Positions 12,426 through 25,640 of a DNA stretch of 64,000 bases are shown here, one piece after another (the stretch's first letter is position 1; each line of letters opens with the position of its first letter). The stretch covers positions 10,996,001 through 11,060,000 of the forward strand of contig BSQZ01000011.1 of the NCBI GenBank assembly GCA_033239005.1. The letters are read 5' to 3'. Source of the DNA: Lamellibrachia satsuma. Taxonomy: Eukaryota > Annelida > Polychaeta > Sabellida > Siboglinidae. The position numbers were made by a program, and so were the translations under genes. The notes under the pieces are model-generated. The model was given only the letters and a program-made list of their open reading frames with translations. It had not been told where the DNA came from and ran no database searches.

Positions 12426-13193
12426 TCAGTGGCTGCACAATTTATTCTGTATGTGTAGAGCCACAATATCCTGGCAGCGACTTTGTTGTTCTACTACGAC
12501 CCCTATTGTTTGTGATGCATTTTGCCCAGTATGATAAGACCCAGTGATTCTCGCTGAGCTATATCTGCTGTCCATGGATATGTTTACTGGAGCATCTTCA
12601 GGTAATCCTCGTAGCGTATTAATTGTCTTCATGTGGTCACGCCTTTTCGCCAAGTCTGCCAAAGTCATAGTTGCTGTCGCATTGTCAACTTTGTTTGCAG
12701 TCCGTTGCATGCTACTTCGGTACAGTGGTGGTACTTCTAAGCTAGTAATTATCACACATGCACTGTAAATCTAGGAACAGCACACAATTAACTGTCAATA
12801 AGGGACGCATGCTCTGCAATGCACTCGTTATACATCTGTGCTGTTTTGTCTCTATGCATAATACGCATTTCTAATTGTGAGTCATCTTTCTTCAGGTATG
12901 TCGTTGTCAAGTCATCAGCAACACGTTTCTTTGGTCTCATGAGTTTGGCGCCATCCGATTTGCTCTCAGCATCTGGGATTTCGATGAGTCCACCTGGTGT
13001 AACTTTGGCGACTCTTGTGAATTCGGCTTGCGTGAGTCTTGGCATCCACATGCTTGGTGTGGAATTGTCTGCTACGTCTTTCTTAGACGTGTGCACAGTG
13101 TGCCCTTTCTGAAAGCCACATCTCCTCACATTTTTGGCTATTCGGAACTTCACTTTTCTTCTCCATGCTGATATCTGTATCAGAGTCAAACAC
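12426..13193 (-). pseudogene. Mutator-like transposase-domain pseudogene, unit copy 2
   Basis: This is nearly the same as the copy-1 pseudogene: ORFs 12788-13189 and 12426-12755 on the minus strand. It has the same TAA after the IDS motif and lacks the same 184 bp. A few amino-acid differences separate it from copy 1, for example LAKRRDH in place of LTKRCDH. The shared lesions show that the gene was already dead when the unit was amplified. Confidence 0.7.
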
Positions 13194-13279
13194 TTTTACT
13201 ATGTTTTGAATGTTTAAATGTTTTTCTTCGATTTGGTATAACTTTCATGCCGGTTTGTGAGATGTCGGAAATTAATTAG

Positions 13280-13732
13280 GGCACGGACCACAGTCAGAAT
13301 CCATCCGCCATTACATACATAAAGAATCCCAAGGAAAAAATTCATTGTGCAGATAGGGTTTATTTGTGAGAGCAGAAATTGTGTGGACGAGGGAGTGGAA
13401 GTGATGTTCTTGTGCACAGTAGCATCTAAGCTTTGAAATGATGCCATTTGTCAGTAGGTATACCAGTTGCATAAGGACACAGTGGCTGTTAGGCAGGATG
13501 TACTCATATTTGGGAAACCGGAGAATTTCATGGCAGAAATGCAGGGGCCTCATGCTTTGAAGCAATTGATGCGAAAAGGAGGTATGTCATTTTCACGAAT
13601 TTCACACACCAGGTGTCTTAGTGGTTCTGTAATTTTCTGTGAATTAAAAAAAAAATTGTAGGATAAATTTTCAATGTAGACGCAAGAACGTTATAATGGT
13701 CGTCTATGGGAAAAGTGACCGTGGTCCGTGCC
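13280..13732. mobile_element. 453-bp MITE-like element, copy 2
   Basis: This is the same element as at 3899-4351, with inverted 17-bp ends; the right end has one substitution (GTGACCGTGG). It sits at the same place in the unit. Confidence 0.65.
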
Positions 13733-14240
13733 AATGTCCGACAACTCTGAAGGGGTAAGACCACTATAGACCTTCCAGTTTATTGTTTCACACGAAAATA
13801 TAGTGTATTAAATTGTGATATTTGAATTTAAATAATCTGTATGATGTGACATTAGTGCAATTGAACAGGCATGTTCACAAGTTTGTTTGTAGAAGCTACT
13901 GGCTTTGAAAAGGTGCTTTTTTAGAGTGTAACAGGCCGAGGGATTCATTTGAATTTTTCTTCTGTGCACCACGTGGGCGCACGAATGCATGGCTATGTTT
14001 GTTAAAATTGATGGACATCGCACGTCGGGGCGTTTTAATAGAGCTGGAGGTATGCGGTTTTGACAAAACTTGGTCAGCATTTCAATGAGATGATGGCAGT
14101 TGCTGTAAAAAATAAGAATTTTTGATGGTTATGTTTTCTTATCAAACAAAACGTTAAGTTTCAGGCACGACTTTTCACACTTATACTGCATACACACAAT
14201 ACCTGTGGTGGGAAAAGCGCGTGTCACCTTCTCGTGGTTC

Positions 14241-14676
14241 CTACTGTGGATCACGACAGCAAACTTTGCTGTCGTGTGAACTAAGAACAGCGCACACTGG
14301 TACTATCTTGTAAACTGTGGATATTGTGTTTGTTTGTTTTATACTGAATGGCTTGGTGCTTGGTGAAGTCAAATCGGTTGCTGACTCGAGACAGTAGGTG
14401 CACGGTTTTGTGTCCAAAGGGAAATGTGGTTGATACCAACTAAATATTCGACAGCCACATAATTCACACAGCTTGCCGTCTAAAATGATGGTAATATCGA
14501 GCCTAATTGTTATGAAAGAAACACATATTTGGCTCGGTTGCATTATTCACAGTTGCAGTCCGACCCATGTTTGCTGCTGTGACCGACTGTGCAGCAGGAA
14601 CATCGTCATGTGTTCGGGATGGTCTACAACAACCTCCTTTGCTGTCTCTGGTATTTCAAGAGGTAACTCTGACAGC
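14241..14676 (-). pseudogene. Cys-rich exon-like ORF of unknown family, copy 2
   Basis: It has the same layout as copy 3, with the acceptor-like TTTAG immediately upstream of 14676. A TGA (complement of 14547-14549) breaks the frame, leaving 14241-14543 open. The CxxC pairs are intact. The function is unknown. Confidence 0.45.
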
Positions 14677-16641
14677 CTAAACGACGTTGGTTAGTGCAAT
14701 AAGGTAATGAACATAACAATTTACATGCTTCCTGATATGCTGTCATTGATATCTCACTTTTTCCAGTGGGATAGTAGTTTTGTATGTTAATATGCTGAAT
14801 CAAACCATAAAAATGTAGAATATTATATTACATAACATAATAGCTATCACACGATCATGGGACCACTATCTGAATAAATTAATTAACATGGACAGTACAT
14901 GTTCTCGCAATTTTAATTCCACATATCCAAATTTGCTTCTTTCATAATTGTATACCTTGTGCAGATGTATATTGGGACATTAGAGCCGTTTTTGCAAATA
15001 CCTGTCTTAAGAATTTACTTTGTTGTGTTTGACGTGTTATGTCATAAACTGTTGAAGAATAACAGCAGATTATTTGGTAACAACTTTTTGTTTGCGTCAC
15101 TCATTATAATGGGAGTTTTTAGTTTTAGAAAATGTGATAGCTTTAATATATGCAATTCACAAGATAATCCATTTGTATGATGCCAACAGTGTACATTGCT
15201 GACAATCCTCGCTAATTGCTTTTGTAACAAATAAATGCAGTCAATATTTGTTCTGTAGGTGTTTCCCCACACTTCACAACAACATGAAACACAAATCAGG
15301 TACTGTGAATAGTATATTGTTTTAAGTGAGCATTTTTGTGTAGTAAATATTTTGCACTAGTATGCATAATTGCAATACTTTTCAAAGTTTCAAAGGTATC
15401 ATCCTATTAAAACAACTAGAAATTTACTTACATATGTCATTTCAATATCATTGATTTTTACATTAGTGCTGGCTTTTCGTAGTTACTAAATAGCATGACA
15501 TTAATTTCCTACACATTATGTGATAATTGATTAACTACAAACCACATAACCAATTAACCAAGTTGTTTGCCTGTCTTTGCTGAGTTCAACCGGGTCATTT
15601 GCTGAGCAAAAAAAATATTGGTGTCATCAGCAAAAAAATTAAATTTAACAGTTATGAACTACATGTATGTAAAGCACCTTGATTGATCAGGCCCTGTATA
15701 TCTACTTTATTATTATCATATGTAAGCATCACTTCTATCCAGCTACACTGTCTCAAACGACAGTGAGCATGAACATGAATGCAGAGTAATCACGGTTACA
15801 CACAATCTTTACATTGCACATGAAGCAACAGAGAGTTGTTCTGGAAGGGGTACAAAGGCTAGGATCCCTTTCCGACAATTGTCTAGATATCAGTCGCACA
15901 CCCTTAACGAACCCCCTTAACCCTCCTTTCATGATTCTAAAATGGATTGCAACACTCAGGATTAGGCACAGATGTTTTCTTTGGAGCCATCATCAGAGCC
16001 AGACTAACACCTAAGCCCAGGGTTTTATATACAATCAACCCTGTGGGATCGTAAATCCTATTGTAATGCACACAGCTGAGCATCAGTCCCCTGTCAGATC
16101 CATTGGGCTGATATGATACCTGTTACCAGATCCTTGGGCCCTGTGCTGTGTATTACCCCTGACACTTCCACTGTCACAAAGATAAACAGAATGCCTCCAA
16201 GTGGGCTGGCTGCAATATGATGCCAGCTAGTCTGATAAGAATGGTAACCTGTTAGCAAAATTGTAAAATTGCCACCATCCTAACTTCAAGTTGTTGTATC
16301 TCGAGAACTTACAATGGACCCATTCTAATTCTTTGATGGAACTTGTTGATGCAATGACCTTACTAATGGTCAAATTTTATTAAAATCAGAGTTTACTCAT
16401 TTTGGGTCTATCAGGTCAAAAGTGAAGGCCAGTGACCTAAGTGACACTTGTAAAAACTTTTTTAACTGCCACATGAGTTTCTACTGTCAACAGTTGGAGA
16501 CGAGTATCATTTCTGATCTGCTTCTCAAAAAAAAACAATGTATAGTACAAGATGAAATTGGTGTCTTAATTAGAGGAGAGGGGATAGCGGCTGTTTCTTT
16601 TAGTGTCACACATCAAATTATTTCGAAAAGAAACATGTTTA

Positions 16642-17090
16642 ATCACAAGTCATAAGGGTGCTGATCTCGAGAGCATGATCACAGGTCATAAGGGTGCTGA
16701 CTTCGTGGGCATGATTACAGGCCATAAAGGTGCTGACTTTGAGGGCATCGCAAGTCATAAGGTTGCTGACCTTGAGGGCATTATCACAGGTCATAAGGGT
16801 GCTGACCTCGAGGGCATGATCATGGGTCATAAGGTTGCTGACCTTGAGGGCATTATCACAGGTCATAAGGGTGCTGACCTCGAGGGCATGATCACGGGTC
16901 ATAAGGGTGCTGACTTTGAGGGCATGATCACAAGTCATAAAGGTGTTGACTTTGGGGGCATGATCACAGTTCATAAGGCTGCTGACTGATTACTTTTCAT
17001 AAGAGTGCTGACTTTGTTCAAAGTTCAGAACAGTGCTGACTTTGATCACAGTTCAGAAGGGTGCTGATTTTGATCACAGTTCGGAATATG
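16642..17090 (+). repeat. 36-bp minisatellite, unit copy 2
   Basis: It has the same array, repeat number and order as copy 1, with a few substitutions (for example ATCATGGGTCAT in one repeat). Confidence 0.88.
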
Positions 17091-17472
17091 AGTATTGTTG
17101 GTTACAGCACGAATGATGATGACAGATGTAATTCAAGTTTTATGTTGAGGGAACTCAAGTTAAGTAACGTAATAACATAATAATACTTAAAGAACATTGT
17201 ATCAGAACCGACCAGATCAATTAACACCACCACATATTCACAAAAAGAGTACATACACGATTTGCTTCTACCATACTGTCAAATTATCATTTATAATAAT
17301 TATTAATAAAAGATTATGAGGCACTGAGAAAATTTTCATCTGAATAGTAATACAGTACCGTATCTAAAACTATGGAAGTGCAGTTGCTTCAAAGATAACT
17401 TTAGAGTATTTGAACATGCTTCAATTTTATTTTAGTGCTGTTTATGCATATACTTAATTTTTATTAATTAAA

Positions 17473-17739
17473 TTAACTTAAATTTTTCCATCCCATGAGC
17501 ACTGAACTTTTTATTTTCAAGCTGTTCCTAGGAATATGGTAAACAATACAATGCATATGTAGAGTGACCCTTTTAGTTTCATACCCTTTTCTCCTTCCTT
17601 TAAGGGTTTTATATAACATGAATATACTAGCTGATTCAACAGCACCTACATTGCTGTATTCAAGGTTGATAGCTGCATACAATTCTTGACATTTCTCCCA
17701 AAATTCAACAACTCTATTTTGAGTTGTGATGTAATGCAT
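17473..17739 (-). CDS. Unrecognised exon-like ORF, copy 2
   Basis: This is the counterpart of 8099-8365 with four differences near the termini (for example EFWEKCQ in place of EFSEKCQ). The reading frame is preserved but short. Copy 3 is truncated before this position. Confidence 0.3.
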   Translation of the reverse strand: MHYITTQNRVVEFWEKCQELYAAINLEYSNVGAVESASIFMLYKTLKGRRKGYETKRVTLHMHCIVYHIPRNSLKIKSSVLMGWKNLS

Positions 17740-18789
17740 CCCTTATGGATGAATATATGCTAGGAGCTAAGGAACTAAACGTGGTTGAAAGGGTAAGTCT
17801 TCAGATGTTTCCTACTGACCTAACACTAACAGAGTGAATTCCAAAGAGTTGGTGCAACAACCGAGAAATCCCTGATTACAATCTTTGTTTAAACTCTTGG
17901 AACAAAAAGTAGGTCAGAACTTGATTATTAAAGCTTTCTGGGCTTTCTTACAACAGTGGGCAATAAATGTAAATATGGATTGTGATTTGTTTAGGTACAC
18001 AGGAAGCTGATTGTTCAATATTCATAAGATGCAACCATGTACACTCTCATGACTGAAATGATTAAATAGCATAGAAATTTTAACAATTTATATTTAATAC
18101 CACTTAAAAGTCTCACTTCAATTGTTCAATCATTGCATGTTAGGAATATTCATTGCATATCAAGAATATTCATTAGTGTGATTTTGGTGCCCGTAAATTA
18201 GCCACCACCAAATTCATGGTCTGGGTGGTTCACATTAATAGGGACATCTCGTGGGTGGATAAATGGTTATTTAGGGTCTCGTGTTAAAAACATATGAGTA
18301 GGTCTTAGTAGTGTATTTACTTACCTAGTTGGTGCACTAGGCCACCATCTCAGTTGAAATAGGGCTTTGTATTACACTCTATATGGTTACCTTGCAATCT
18401 ATTCTATAATTTGTTATTTCGTATATATTGTAAATATTGAATCGGATGCAGTCAAGCCAGTTTCTGATTACTTCTGTTGTAACAGTTGCATTGAAACTGA
18501 TGATCGGCTAAACTTTAGCCCACATTGAAATCACACGTACATTTACAGCAGAACACTGAATTCACACAACTGATGTGTACCTTTGTTTTTTTGTATAAAA
18601 GTGCTGAGAAAATTGTTGTAACCGGAATGATTACGTGTCCTCGATAGAACAACATGCATGTGTCGTTACAATTACAATACCAGAATAATTGCGACATAGA
18701 AACTGCGCTTCTAAGTGAGGATTTCTACGTCATTGATGGCGTTGACAAGTGTCAATGAGTGGAGCTGCTGAAGATTATCTGATGCAAAC

Positions 18790-21204
18790 AGGACAACAAT
18801 GCCTGTCGTGGTTCGATGCCAACTCTTCCAGCACAGACAAAAGACCACGTTGCTTAATTGCTGTTTACGAGCCAGCATGCGGGCAGTTCTTGCATTTAGC
18901 ATGTGTTACATAACAATCGATGCGAAGTGGTCTGTTTCAACACACATGGTTTGTCCACAGCACACACTACGTGCTTCACGTGGACTTCTCTGTAACAGCT
19001 GATTTCAGCTAAATCGGTTGAAGTGCGTTGCGTTGACAGCCAGTCAGACGAAATAGGTGAAAAAGAGGTGATACGAAACAGCTACTACGAAAACAAACGG
19101 TGCATCATAAACAGCGACTTTATGACCTAACAGAATGCGGAATACCACTGAAGAAGTGTCACTGATTTGAACACAATTTCGGCCTCGATTCTCTAGGTTT
19201 GTGAATAAACGTTATTTGGCTTTGTAGATCAATAATATATATTCTGTGGAATACACATATTTGATATAGTATTAATGTTGATACATATGCCGTTTCTGCT
19301 CGGATTCTACAAACAATTGGCCATTCATATGGAGTTATGATTAATGTATTGGGACACGTTAATTACTAATGACAACTATATTTCTCTTCTTCTGATGCAA
19401 CTCATGATTATGTATTAACCGCTTCCAAAATGTGACTAGATTGTGGCCGCACTGGAGAGTTCTAGTGATGTAGCCCTAGTACGAGTCTATATTAGGTAGA
19501 ATGTCGGATTTGCGTACTTTAGCAGGTTCATGTAGGCCCTATGTTGAATGGATATATTATTTGTTCTTCAATTGGATGGAGACGACACACTTTCTAAGCA
19601 TTTGACTGATTGTTGGCTAACGTAACTGTTGTGCGCATTTGTTGCACAAAGTAACGGCGATGGGAATGATTATATTCATAGATATTAAACAGATAATACC
19701 ATTTAATACAACTGTTCGATGATACTGTAGACAAAATAATAAACTTTTTCCACGTGTAGTGTGTTGCATTCCCAAGGTGCTGTGCTGGCTACGACGGGGA
19801 CTGTTGTTTTTTACACTTTCTAAGAATTTTGACTGACTATTGGCTAACGTAACTGTTACGCGCATTTGTTTCACAAAGTAACGGCGATGTGAATGAATAG
19901 ATTCATAGATAATAAACAGATACTGCCATTTAATACAACTGTTCGATGATACTGTTGGCAAAATAATAAACGTTTTCCACTTGTCTTATGTTGCATTCCC
20001 AAGGTACAGGTTATTGATGACAGTTAACGGGCCGACGTTGTTGTAGGCGCCATCTTAGAGTGAGCACTTCCGGCGCATGCGCATAATTTCCACCACTGAA
20101 TCTGCATAATTAAATATCAATAACATAGACTAGTAATATTACTGATGCATGTTATACATTTTGCTGTATTACAACTCGAACTAAGTCATATAAGAAACAT
20201 TCTAAAGAATAAATTGTTTATTTAAATGTTGTTATAACAGAAAAAACGTAAAGTGAACATGTTTCAAGAGTTCACACCACAAATTCGGCCGGATGGGTTT
20301 ACCAACTATATAAACGGGTAGACGTGTTGTCATAAGAGGTTGCTAGCTCAACACATAGGGGTTGTCAGTAGTTTGGGTGGAGGACTACATCATGGTCTGG
20401 GGGCCGACAAACCTCTCCCCTGAGAGCTGCTCGATACGCAACTATAAGAGATTCGGTGACTGTGGATTGGTCTCTCCACCGACCGATAGGAGGTGCAACC
20501 AAATAGCTGATAATGGCTAAGTGTCACTCACGTCATTGGTCTCTTATTTTTTAAACAAAAGAATATCGATCGTTATATATTCAGATTCGGTTTATTATTC
20601 TCGATTCGGATTAGTTGATCAATCGGCATCAGTTTTATTGTCATCGTACCAAATGTCTGCCAATCCTTAATCAATTACATGTAAATTATTACGTTGATTT
20701 CCTTCCTTGCATTTTAGTAACTCGATGCTTTCATTATATCACTCTACGTCACTTCCAAAACAAAAAGGCTATATAATGTTAGTGTTTTATGGCACTTCAT
20801 AGAGCACTATGTGATGATGGCGCTATGTAGATATCATATTTTATTATTATTATTTTGGTGGTGACGTTCTCGAAACACCAGTGGCAGCAGCATATTAATA
20901 TTTTACGAAAACTCCCAATTTGTTGGAGGTATGTGATTTTGACGAAACTTAACTTGTTCACACATTGACAGCACAGTAGCAGTGAATGTCATGAAGTTGT
21001 AGGATTTTTGATGGTCAAGTTTTCTACTAATCATGCAAAACGTTAACGTGACCACCAAGGAAAAATCTGCAGTTGTTCTGTTACTACAATTTAATAATAG
21101 GACAAAGCTGCTGGCCTCGACAATTTGAGAATGTGCCATGTTTTTAATTAATCCGCCGCCAAATCATGTGTGACAGTTTTAGTTGAGGTACTTAAGTCGT
21201 TTAA
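18790..21204. repeat. 9.4-kb macrosatellite unit, copy 3, left part
   Basis: The sequence follows copies 1 and 2 from the unit start to the TTAA at 21201-21204, where foreign DNA begins. The 30-bp doublet of copies 1 and 2 is single here (about 20677). It includes the ~229-bp subrepeat pair (19583-20010). No other gene is visible. Confidence 0.93.
21201..21204. repeat. TTAA target-site duplication, left
   Basis: TTAA directly precedes the AGGGG terminus of the insertion. It is identical to the site 29796-29799 on the other side. Confidence 0.85.
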
Positions 21205-21454
21205 AGGGGGGGGGGTGAAGCACTCGAACAACCATAGCCCAAACATAATAACATACCATTTACAGTATATATCACCCTTATATTATGGGCGCAACGCCAC
21301 GGTAATTTTGTAATATCCTTTTAAACTTTGCCATTATCTTCGCTGGGCGGCGCCATATTGCTCTGCGGGGGGTTCAGCGGCAGATTGGTTTGAGTACGAG
21401 CTCCTGGCACGGCGTTCACACAGTAAAAACCTCTCGGAAAAACGGCCGAAACGC

Positions 21455-21844
21455 ATGGAAAATCGAATAAAAAGAAAACTGGTGTACACTGGATGGCTCC
21501 TGGATATATCAACTAGTACTACAAATGCAAGGAAAAAACTTTTGATCGACTTCCGAGGAAGAATTTGCAGCGGAAAAGGTGGTTGCAAATGCGGAAATTG
21601 CCGTGTCCGCCAGCCGCAGGCACTGCGAGTGACCACTTTTCCGATGCAAATTACAAGACAAAAGACTGTGATGAGCATAGACAGACGGTGAGCATCAAGA
21701 TGTCATTCTTGGTCAAAGACACCGTTCCATCTTAGATTTTTTTTCCGCATATGATCATGCATCTACAGACTATTCTGCGACAAGGAAACGTCAGATATCA
21801 AAGGGCAGAGCGATGCGCAGGAAGCGACGAGCCGAAACCAGGTT
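21455..21844 (+). pseudogene. Coding remnants near the left end of the T2/Kolobok element
   Basis: ORF 21455-21691 contains a basic N-terminal part and a Cys motif CKCGNC. A second open stretch from about 21690 to 21844 encodes a highly basic tail (KGRAMRRKRRAETR) and ends at a donor-like GTTAGT. A reading that joins them needs a frame change. Basic, Cys-containing N-terminal exons fit a transposase, but I cannot match either segment to a named domain. Confidence 0.35.
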
Positions 21845-23030
21845 AGTAAATTGGATTACCGTTACCATTGTGACTTATCACTACGATTACAATATAGTTC
21901 CACCCCAATAAGCACAGCTGTGCTTCAACGTCAGCATATATATAACCCACAGTAAATCGAAATGTATGAATACAATAAAGTGCGAGTAAGTGTTAATAGT
22001 TTGATATAATTACGAGTGTTTTCCTATCCGCCGATTTATTTTCGACGTGATCAGACGTACCGTCAATACGTGGCCGTACTCAAAACAATAACAATAACTC
22101 AATAAGTGCTACATGATATACTGCAGCCTTATAACATGGGCCATGGCGTATGTACTAGGCAAAATTATTCAAGAAAATAATTTGATATTATTTATTGACA
22201 GTCATAATAAGTCTCATACTCCAGTGTTCTAAATGCCTAGAGACCAAGCGGCAAGCGTAAGGCTAAGCCTAAGGGGGTAGATGCATGGGAGAAACACACC
22301 AAAAGACAGTATAGACTATAGCGCAACAGAAGCCTGTTGTTGCTGCTTACATTTCAAATTCTTTATGGAAATATTTAAATATACAAATACTTTCATTGTG
22401 ATTAAGTGCAAATGCAGTTACACAAACTTTTTAAAAGTATTTAAATATTTAATAAAATGTATTTCACCCATGCAATGTCTAGCTGGAGAGGAAACTAACT
22501 AAGGCATCGTCATCTACCCAGTTGAACACTGTCAGATTACATGTCTGCTTTCTATAATGACACTTTACAATTTTTGTTTGAATTCTTGTGACTTGACAAT
22601 AAGGCAAAATTATATAAAATTAATTTCCTTTATTGATCCGATTAAACCCCACATGTAATAACCGGAAGTTCATAAAGAGATGTATTAATTACATTTTATT
22701 CTGAGTCGACTGATAACACTGTAATGAATATCGTGGGGGAGGGGCAACTATCGGCAACCCACAATAGTATTAGTACAAGCTATACATATGAAGGAAGTCT
22801 ATCAGGCATGGGGTCAATTCTGTTTTGTCAATTCCAAAAAATCATTTCTAATTCCACCTTGCAAAAAATCAATTCCAACTGTTAAAATCCTAGGCTAAAG
22901 AAAAATTCAAATTCAATTCGTTTTAACACAATTTTATTTGTCACGTGTGCACAATCATATTTAATTAGATATGATTACAAAATTATTGTTCGTTAAATAC
23001 ACACACACACACATATATATATATATCAGG
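21845..23030. other. Interior of the T2/Kolobok element without recognisable genes
   Basis: This is AT-rich sequence with no convincing ORF or repeat beyond a short CA/TA microsatellite at about 22998-23027. Asparagine/lysine-rich open stretches here look like chance. Confidence 0.5.
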
Positions 23031-23034
23031 TCCA

Positions 23035-24066
23035 GGTCATTTGCCCCCCTCCCGGACATTTGCCCCTTTGTCACTTGCCCCCCAGACATTAGCCCCTTGC
23101 CTTATTCAAAATCTGGACATTTGCCCCCTGTCAGTAGCCTCTGGATTATTTGTAAGTATTTTAAGAAATGTTTTTTTAACTTATTTTTTATTTCTGAACA
23201 TGAATTCAAGATATATATTACCCTAATTGCAATTAATGTTCTTTGTGCCAGATCAGCCAAGTAAATTACTTTATATAGTTGGAGATGATCCTGTAATCAA
23301 AGGATTATCTTTATTGCAATTGTGGAAGAAGCCAGTGACATTAGGACCTGGACCTGTTAGGACAATTGAGGATATTTGAAAGAAGCCATCTCAACAAGGC
23401 TTCTTTTGAATTGCATTTACCATGGAGAGTTGGAGTGACTCCATTTTCCTATAAAACTGGATGCGCAAGCCAGAGTTGTCAGAATTCACTTATAACTTCA
23501 CCATGGATATTACTACTAGCATCTGAGGAGGTCAGAAGCTATGTTTTGAGTGTCATTCCTACACCAAGAAGGGGGACCAACAAGATTACTCTTCAATGGG
23601 AGTGAAGCCAGCATTGATCCTGATCATGCAAGGGTGCTGTGGTCACTGATCTGATCTCCAGATCCAGAATGCGATCAACAAGACTGCCTGCAACCATGAT
23701 GGTGACACGGCACAGATAGAAGCTGCCAAGGTCGGTGAGGACCTGAAAACTAAGGCAGCTAATACCAGGGGCACTCCAAACCTGCTGATCTCTGACTCGT
23801 TACTGTCCACCACTGTTTGTGGAAGCATCACCCCAAGAACCCATCTTCCACCACTGATCTGACTATCAATGATACCTGGAAGACAACTGGTGACAAGAAC
23901 ATCTCATACACACTCCAGGGGATAGGCCATTGCATTAGGCTAAAGTGACTTTGACTTGTCATTGAATGTTATGTTATTGTAGCAATAATGATAAAACTGC
24001 AAACTGATTTTCACTTGTCGACTATCATAGAAAAAAGGGGCAGATGTCCGGGGGGGAGCAAATATG
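23035..24066. mobile_element. Nested ~1.03-kb element with inverted ends
   Basis: The left end includes CCGGACATTTGCCCCT and the right end AGGGGCAGATGTCCGG, and the matching flanks extend the imperfect inverted repeat to about 28 bp. A further ACATTTGCCCC copy lies at about 23112. No target duplication is obvious. The interior carries a FLYWCH-like coding remnant. It is nested inside the T2/Kolobok insertion and was therefore probably acquired by it. Confidence 0.55.
23560..23835 (+). pseudogene. FLYWCH-type zinc-finger-like remnant (MULE-type transposon protein?)
   Basis: One plus frame through 23655-23825 encodes NKTACNHDGDTAQIEAAKVG followed by EDLKTKAANTRGTPNLLISD. This resembles the stretch that follows the conserved His-x-His of FLYWCH zinc fingers in MULE-type transposon proteins and their domesticated relatives. 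The preceding part (TKKGDQQDYSSMG) could be a decayed finger. Stops occur upstream and downstream. The match is from memory and weak. Confidence 0.35.
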
Positions 24067-24304
24067 CTAGGAGTCAGATTTATATCGCTACCAGTGGTGG
24101 TATCATAATTTTACTGGAAAGTTTGAGTCTTCAACATCCTAATCTCCAACATGTATTCTCCATGGGGACATTTTTAATTACTACAAAGGGAAAACCCTAC
24201 AGCCACATGTAACAGCATTGTACAGATTACCAGTGACATGTTTATTATGGGAAACTTGTGGGCTGAACATTAGGCTTGGATAAACAAGGGGCTGCATTCA
24301 AGTG

Positions 24305-24607
24305 GGGTAGGCTTCCTAAAAGCAAGGTCATGTCTAACCAATTTCTTATGTTTTTTAGAAGAAATTACAAAGTGGGTAGATGACGGGTCACCAGTTGTCT
24401 ACTTAGATTTTCAGAAAGCTTTCGATAAAGTGCCACATCAAAGATTGTTACTTAAACTAAAAGCCCATGGTATAGGCAATTATGTAATCAACTGGATAGA
24501 AAAGTGGCTTACACACAGAAGACAGAGAGTAATAGTAGATGGTGAGATTTCAAACTGGAAATCTGTTTTGAGTGGAGTACCACAGGGATCAGTATTAGGC
24601 CCTATAC

Positions 24608-24677
<70 letters not shown>

Positions 24678-25640
24678 GATTTGGAGGATGACATATCTAG
24701 CAAAGTACTCAAATTTGCAGATGACACAAAAGTATTCAGAAAGGTTACTAATGATACAGATAAACAAAGTTTACAGGATGATCTAGAAAAATTGTTTAAA
24801 TGGTCAGAAAAATGGCAAATGTTATTCAATTTTGGGAAGTGTAAATGTATACACATAGGACATGGAAATATGGACGAGGAATATAAAATGGGGGATGCTG
24901 TATTAGGTAGAACCACACAAGAAAAGGATTTAGGAGTAACATTTAATGCTGACATGAAAGTTTCAGAGCAATGTGGGATTGCTGCTTCGAAAGGAAATTA
25001 ATTTCTAGGGCTAATTAGGAGAACTATCACATATAAGGAGAAACATCTAATTGTACTCCTGTACAAAGCAATAGTTAGACCACATTTGGAATATTGTATT
25101 CAAGCATGGAGGCCATATCGTAAAAAAGACATAGATAAGCTAGAAAGAATACAACAAAGAGCAACTAAAATGATTCCAGAATTAAGAGACCTTAGTTATG
25201 AAAGTCACTTATTACAATGTGGTTTGACAACACTAGGAGACTAAGAGGAGACCAAATAGAAGTGTTTAAGATAGTGAACGGTTATGAGGATGTTGATAGG
25301 AATATGTTCTTCAAACTTAAAGAAGGCAGTAGAACCAGAGGACACAAAGCAGCATTAGTTAAGGAGCAGTGTAGGTTGGACATGAGAAACTACTCTTTCT
25401 CACAGAGGGTGATAAATGAATGGAACAAACTGCCAAATGATTGTGTTAATGCTAGTAGTGTGAATATGTTTAAAAATAGAATTGACAGATATCTGATAAG
25501 GGCGTATCTCTTTTTGATGCAAATGCTTGATTATATTGTTCTTGGTCACAATGTTTCAATACCAGAGTAGACAGTGTCTATGCTGTAATGTTGACAACTT
25601 CCTGGCTGTTACCAGATTCAGGGTGACATGCTAGTAGCAG
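24305..25640 (+). mobile_element. CR1/L2-like LINE fragment (reverse transcriptase and 3' end)
   Basis: The plus strand encodes the reverse transcriptase palm and thumb: VVYLDFQKAFDKVPHQRLL, then SGVPQGSVLGPILFLIYI, then KVLKFADDTKVF with the catalytic FADD box, then GKCKCIHIGHGN and the C-terminal NEWNKLPNDCVNASSVN. The 5' part (endonuclease, first ORF) is missing, so this is a 5'-truncated insertion. The frame is broken by a TA microsatellite at 24615-24674, a TAA at about 24999, and a frame change near 25230. The 3' domain (25217-25504) has a close relative at 55664-55894. It is not active. Confidence 0.85.
24615..24674. repeat. (TA)n microsatellite inside reverse transcriptase coding sequence
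   Basis: About 30 TA units lie exactly between the codons for FLIYI and NDL. The normal codons there (TTAATATATATAAATGAT) would themselves seed a TA expansion. The array shifts the frame of everything downstream. Confidence 0.9.

Larger units (their letters stand above)
9416..18789. repeat. 9.4-kb macrosatellite unit, copy 2
   Basis: This unit is collinear with copy 1 over its whole length, about 9,374 bp against 9,415, in the same orientation and directly abutting it. It contains the uninterrupted TTAA (11856-11859) at the point where copy 3 carries an 8.6-kb insertion, so it serves as the empty site. It shares with copy 3 the loss of the 10-bp GTGAGACCGG segment. Other gene-free stretches hold only the same unique-looking AT-rich sequence as copy 1. 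Confidence 0.93.
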
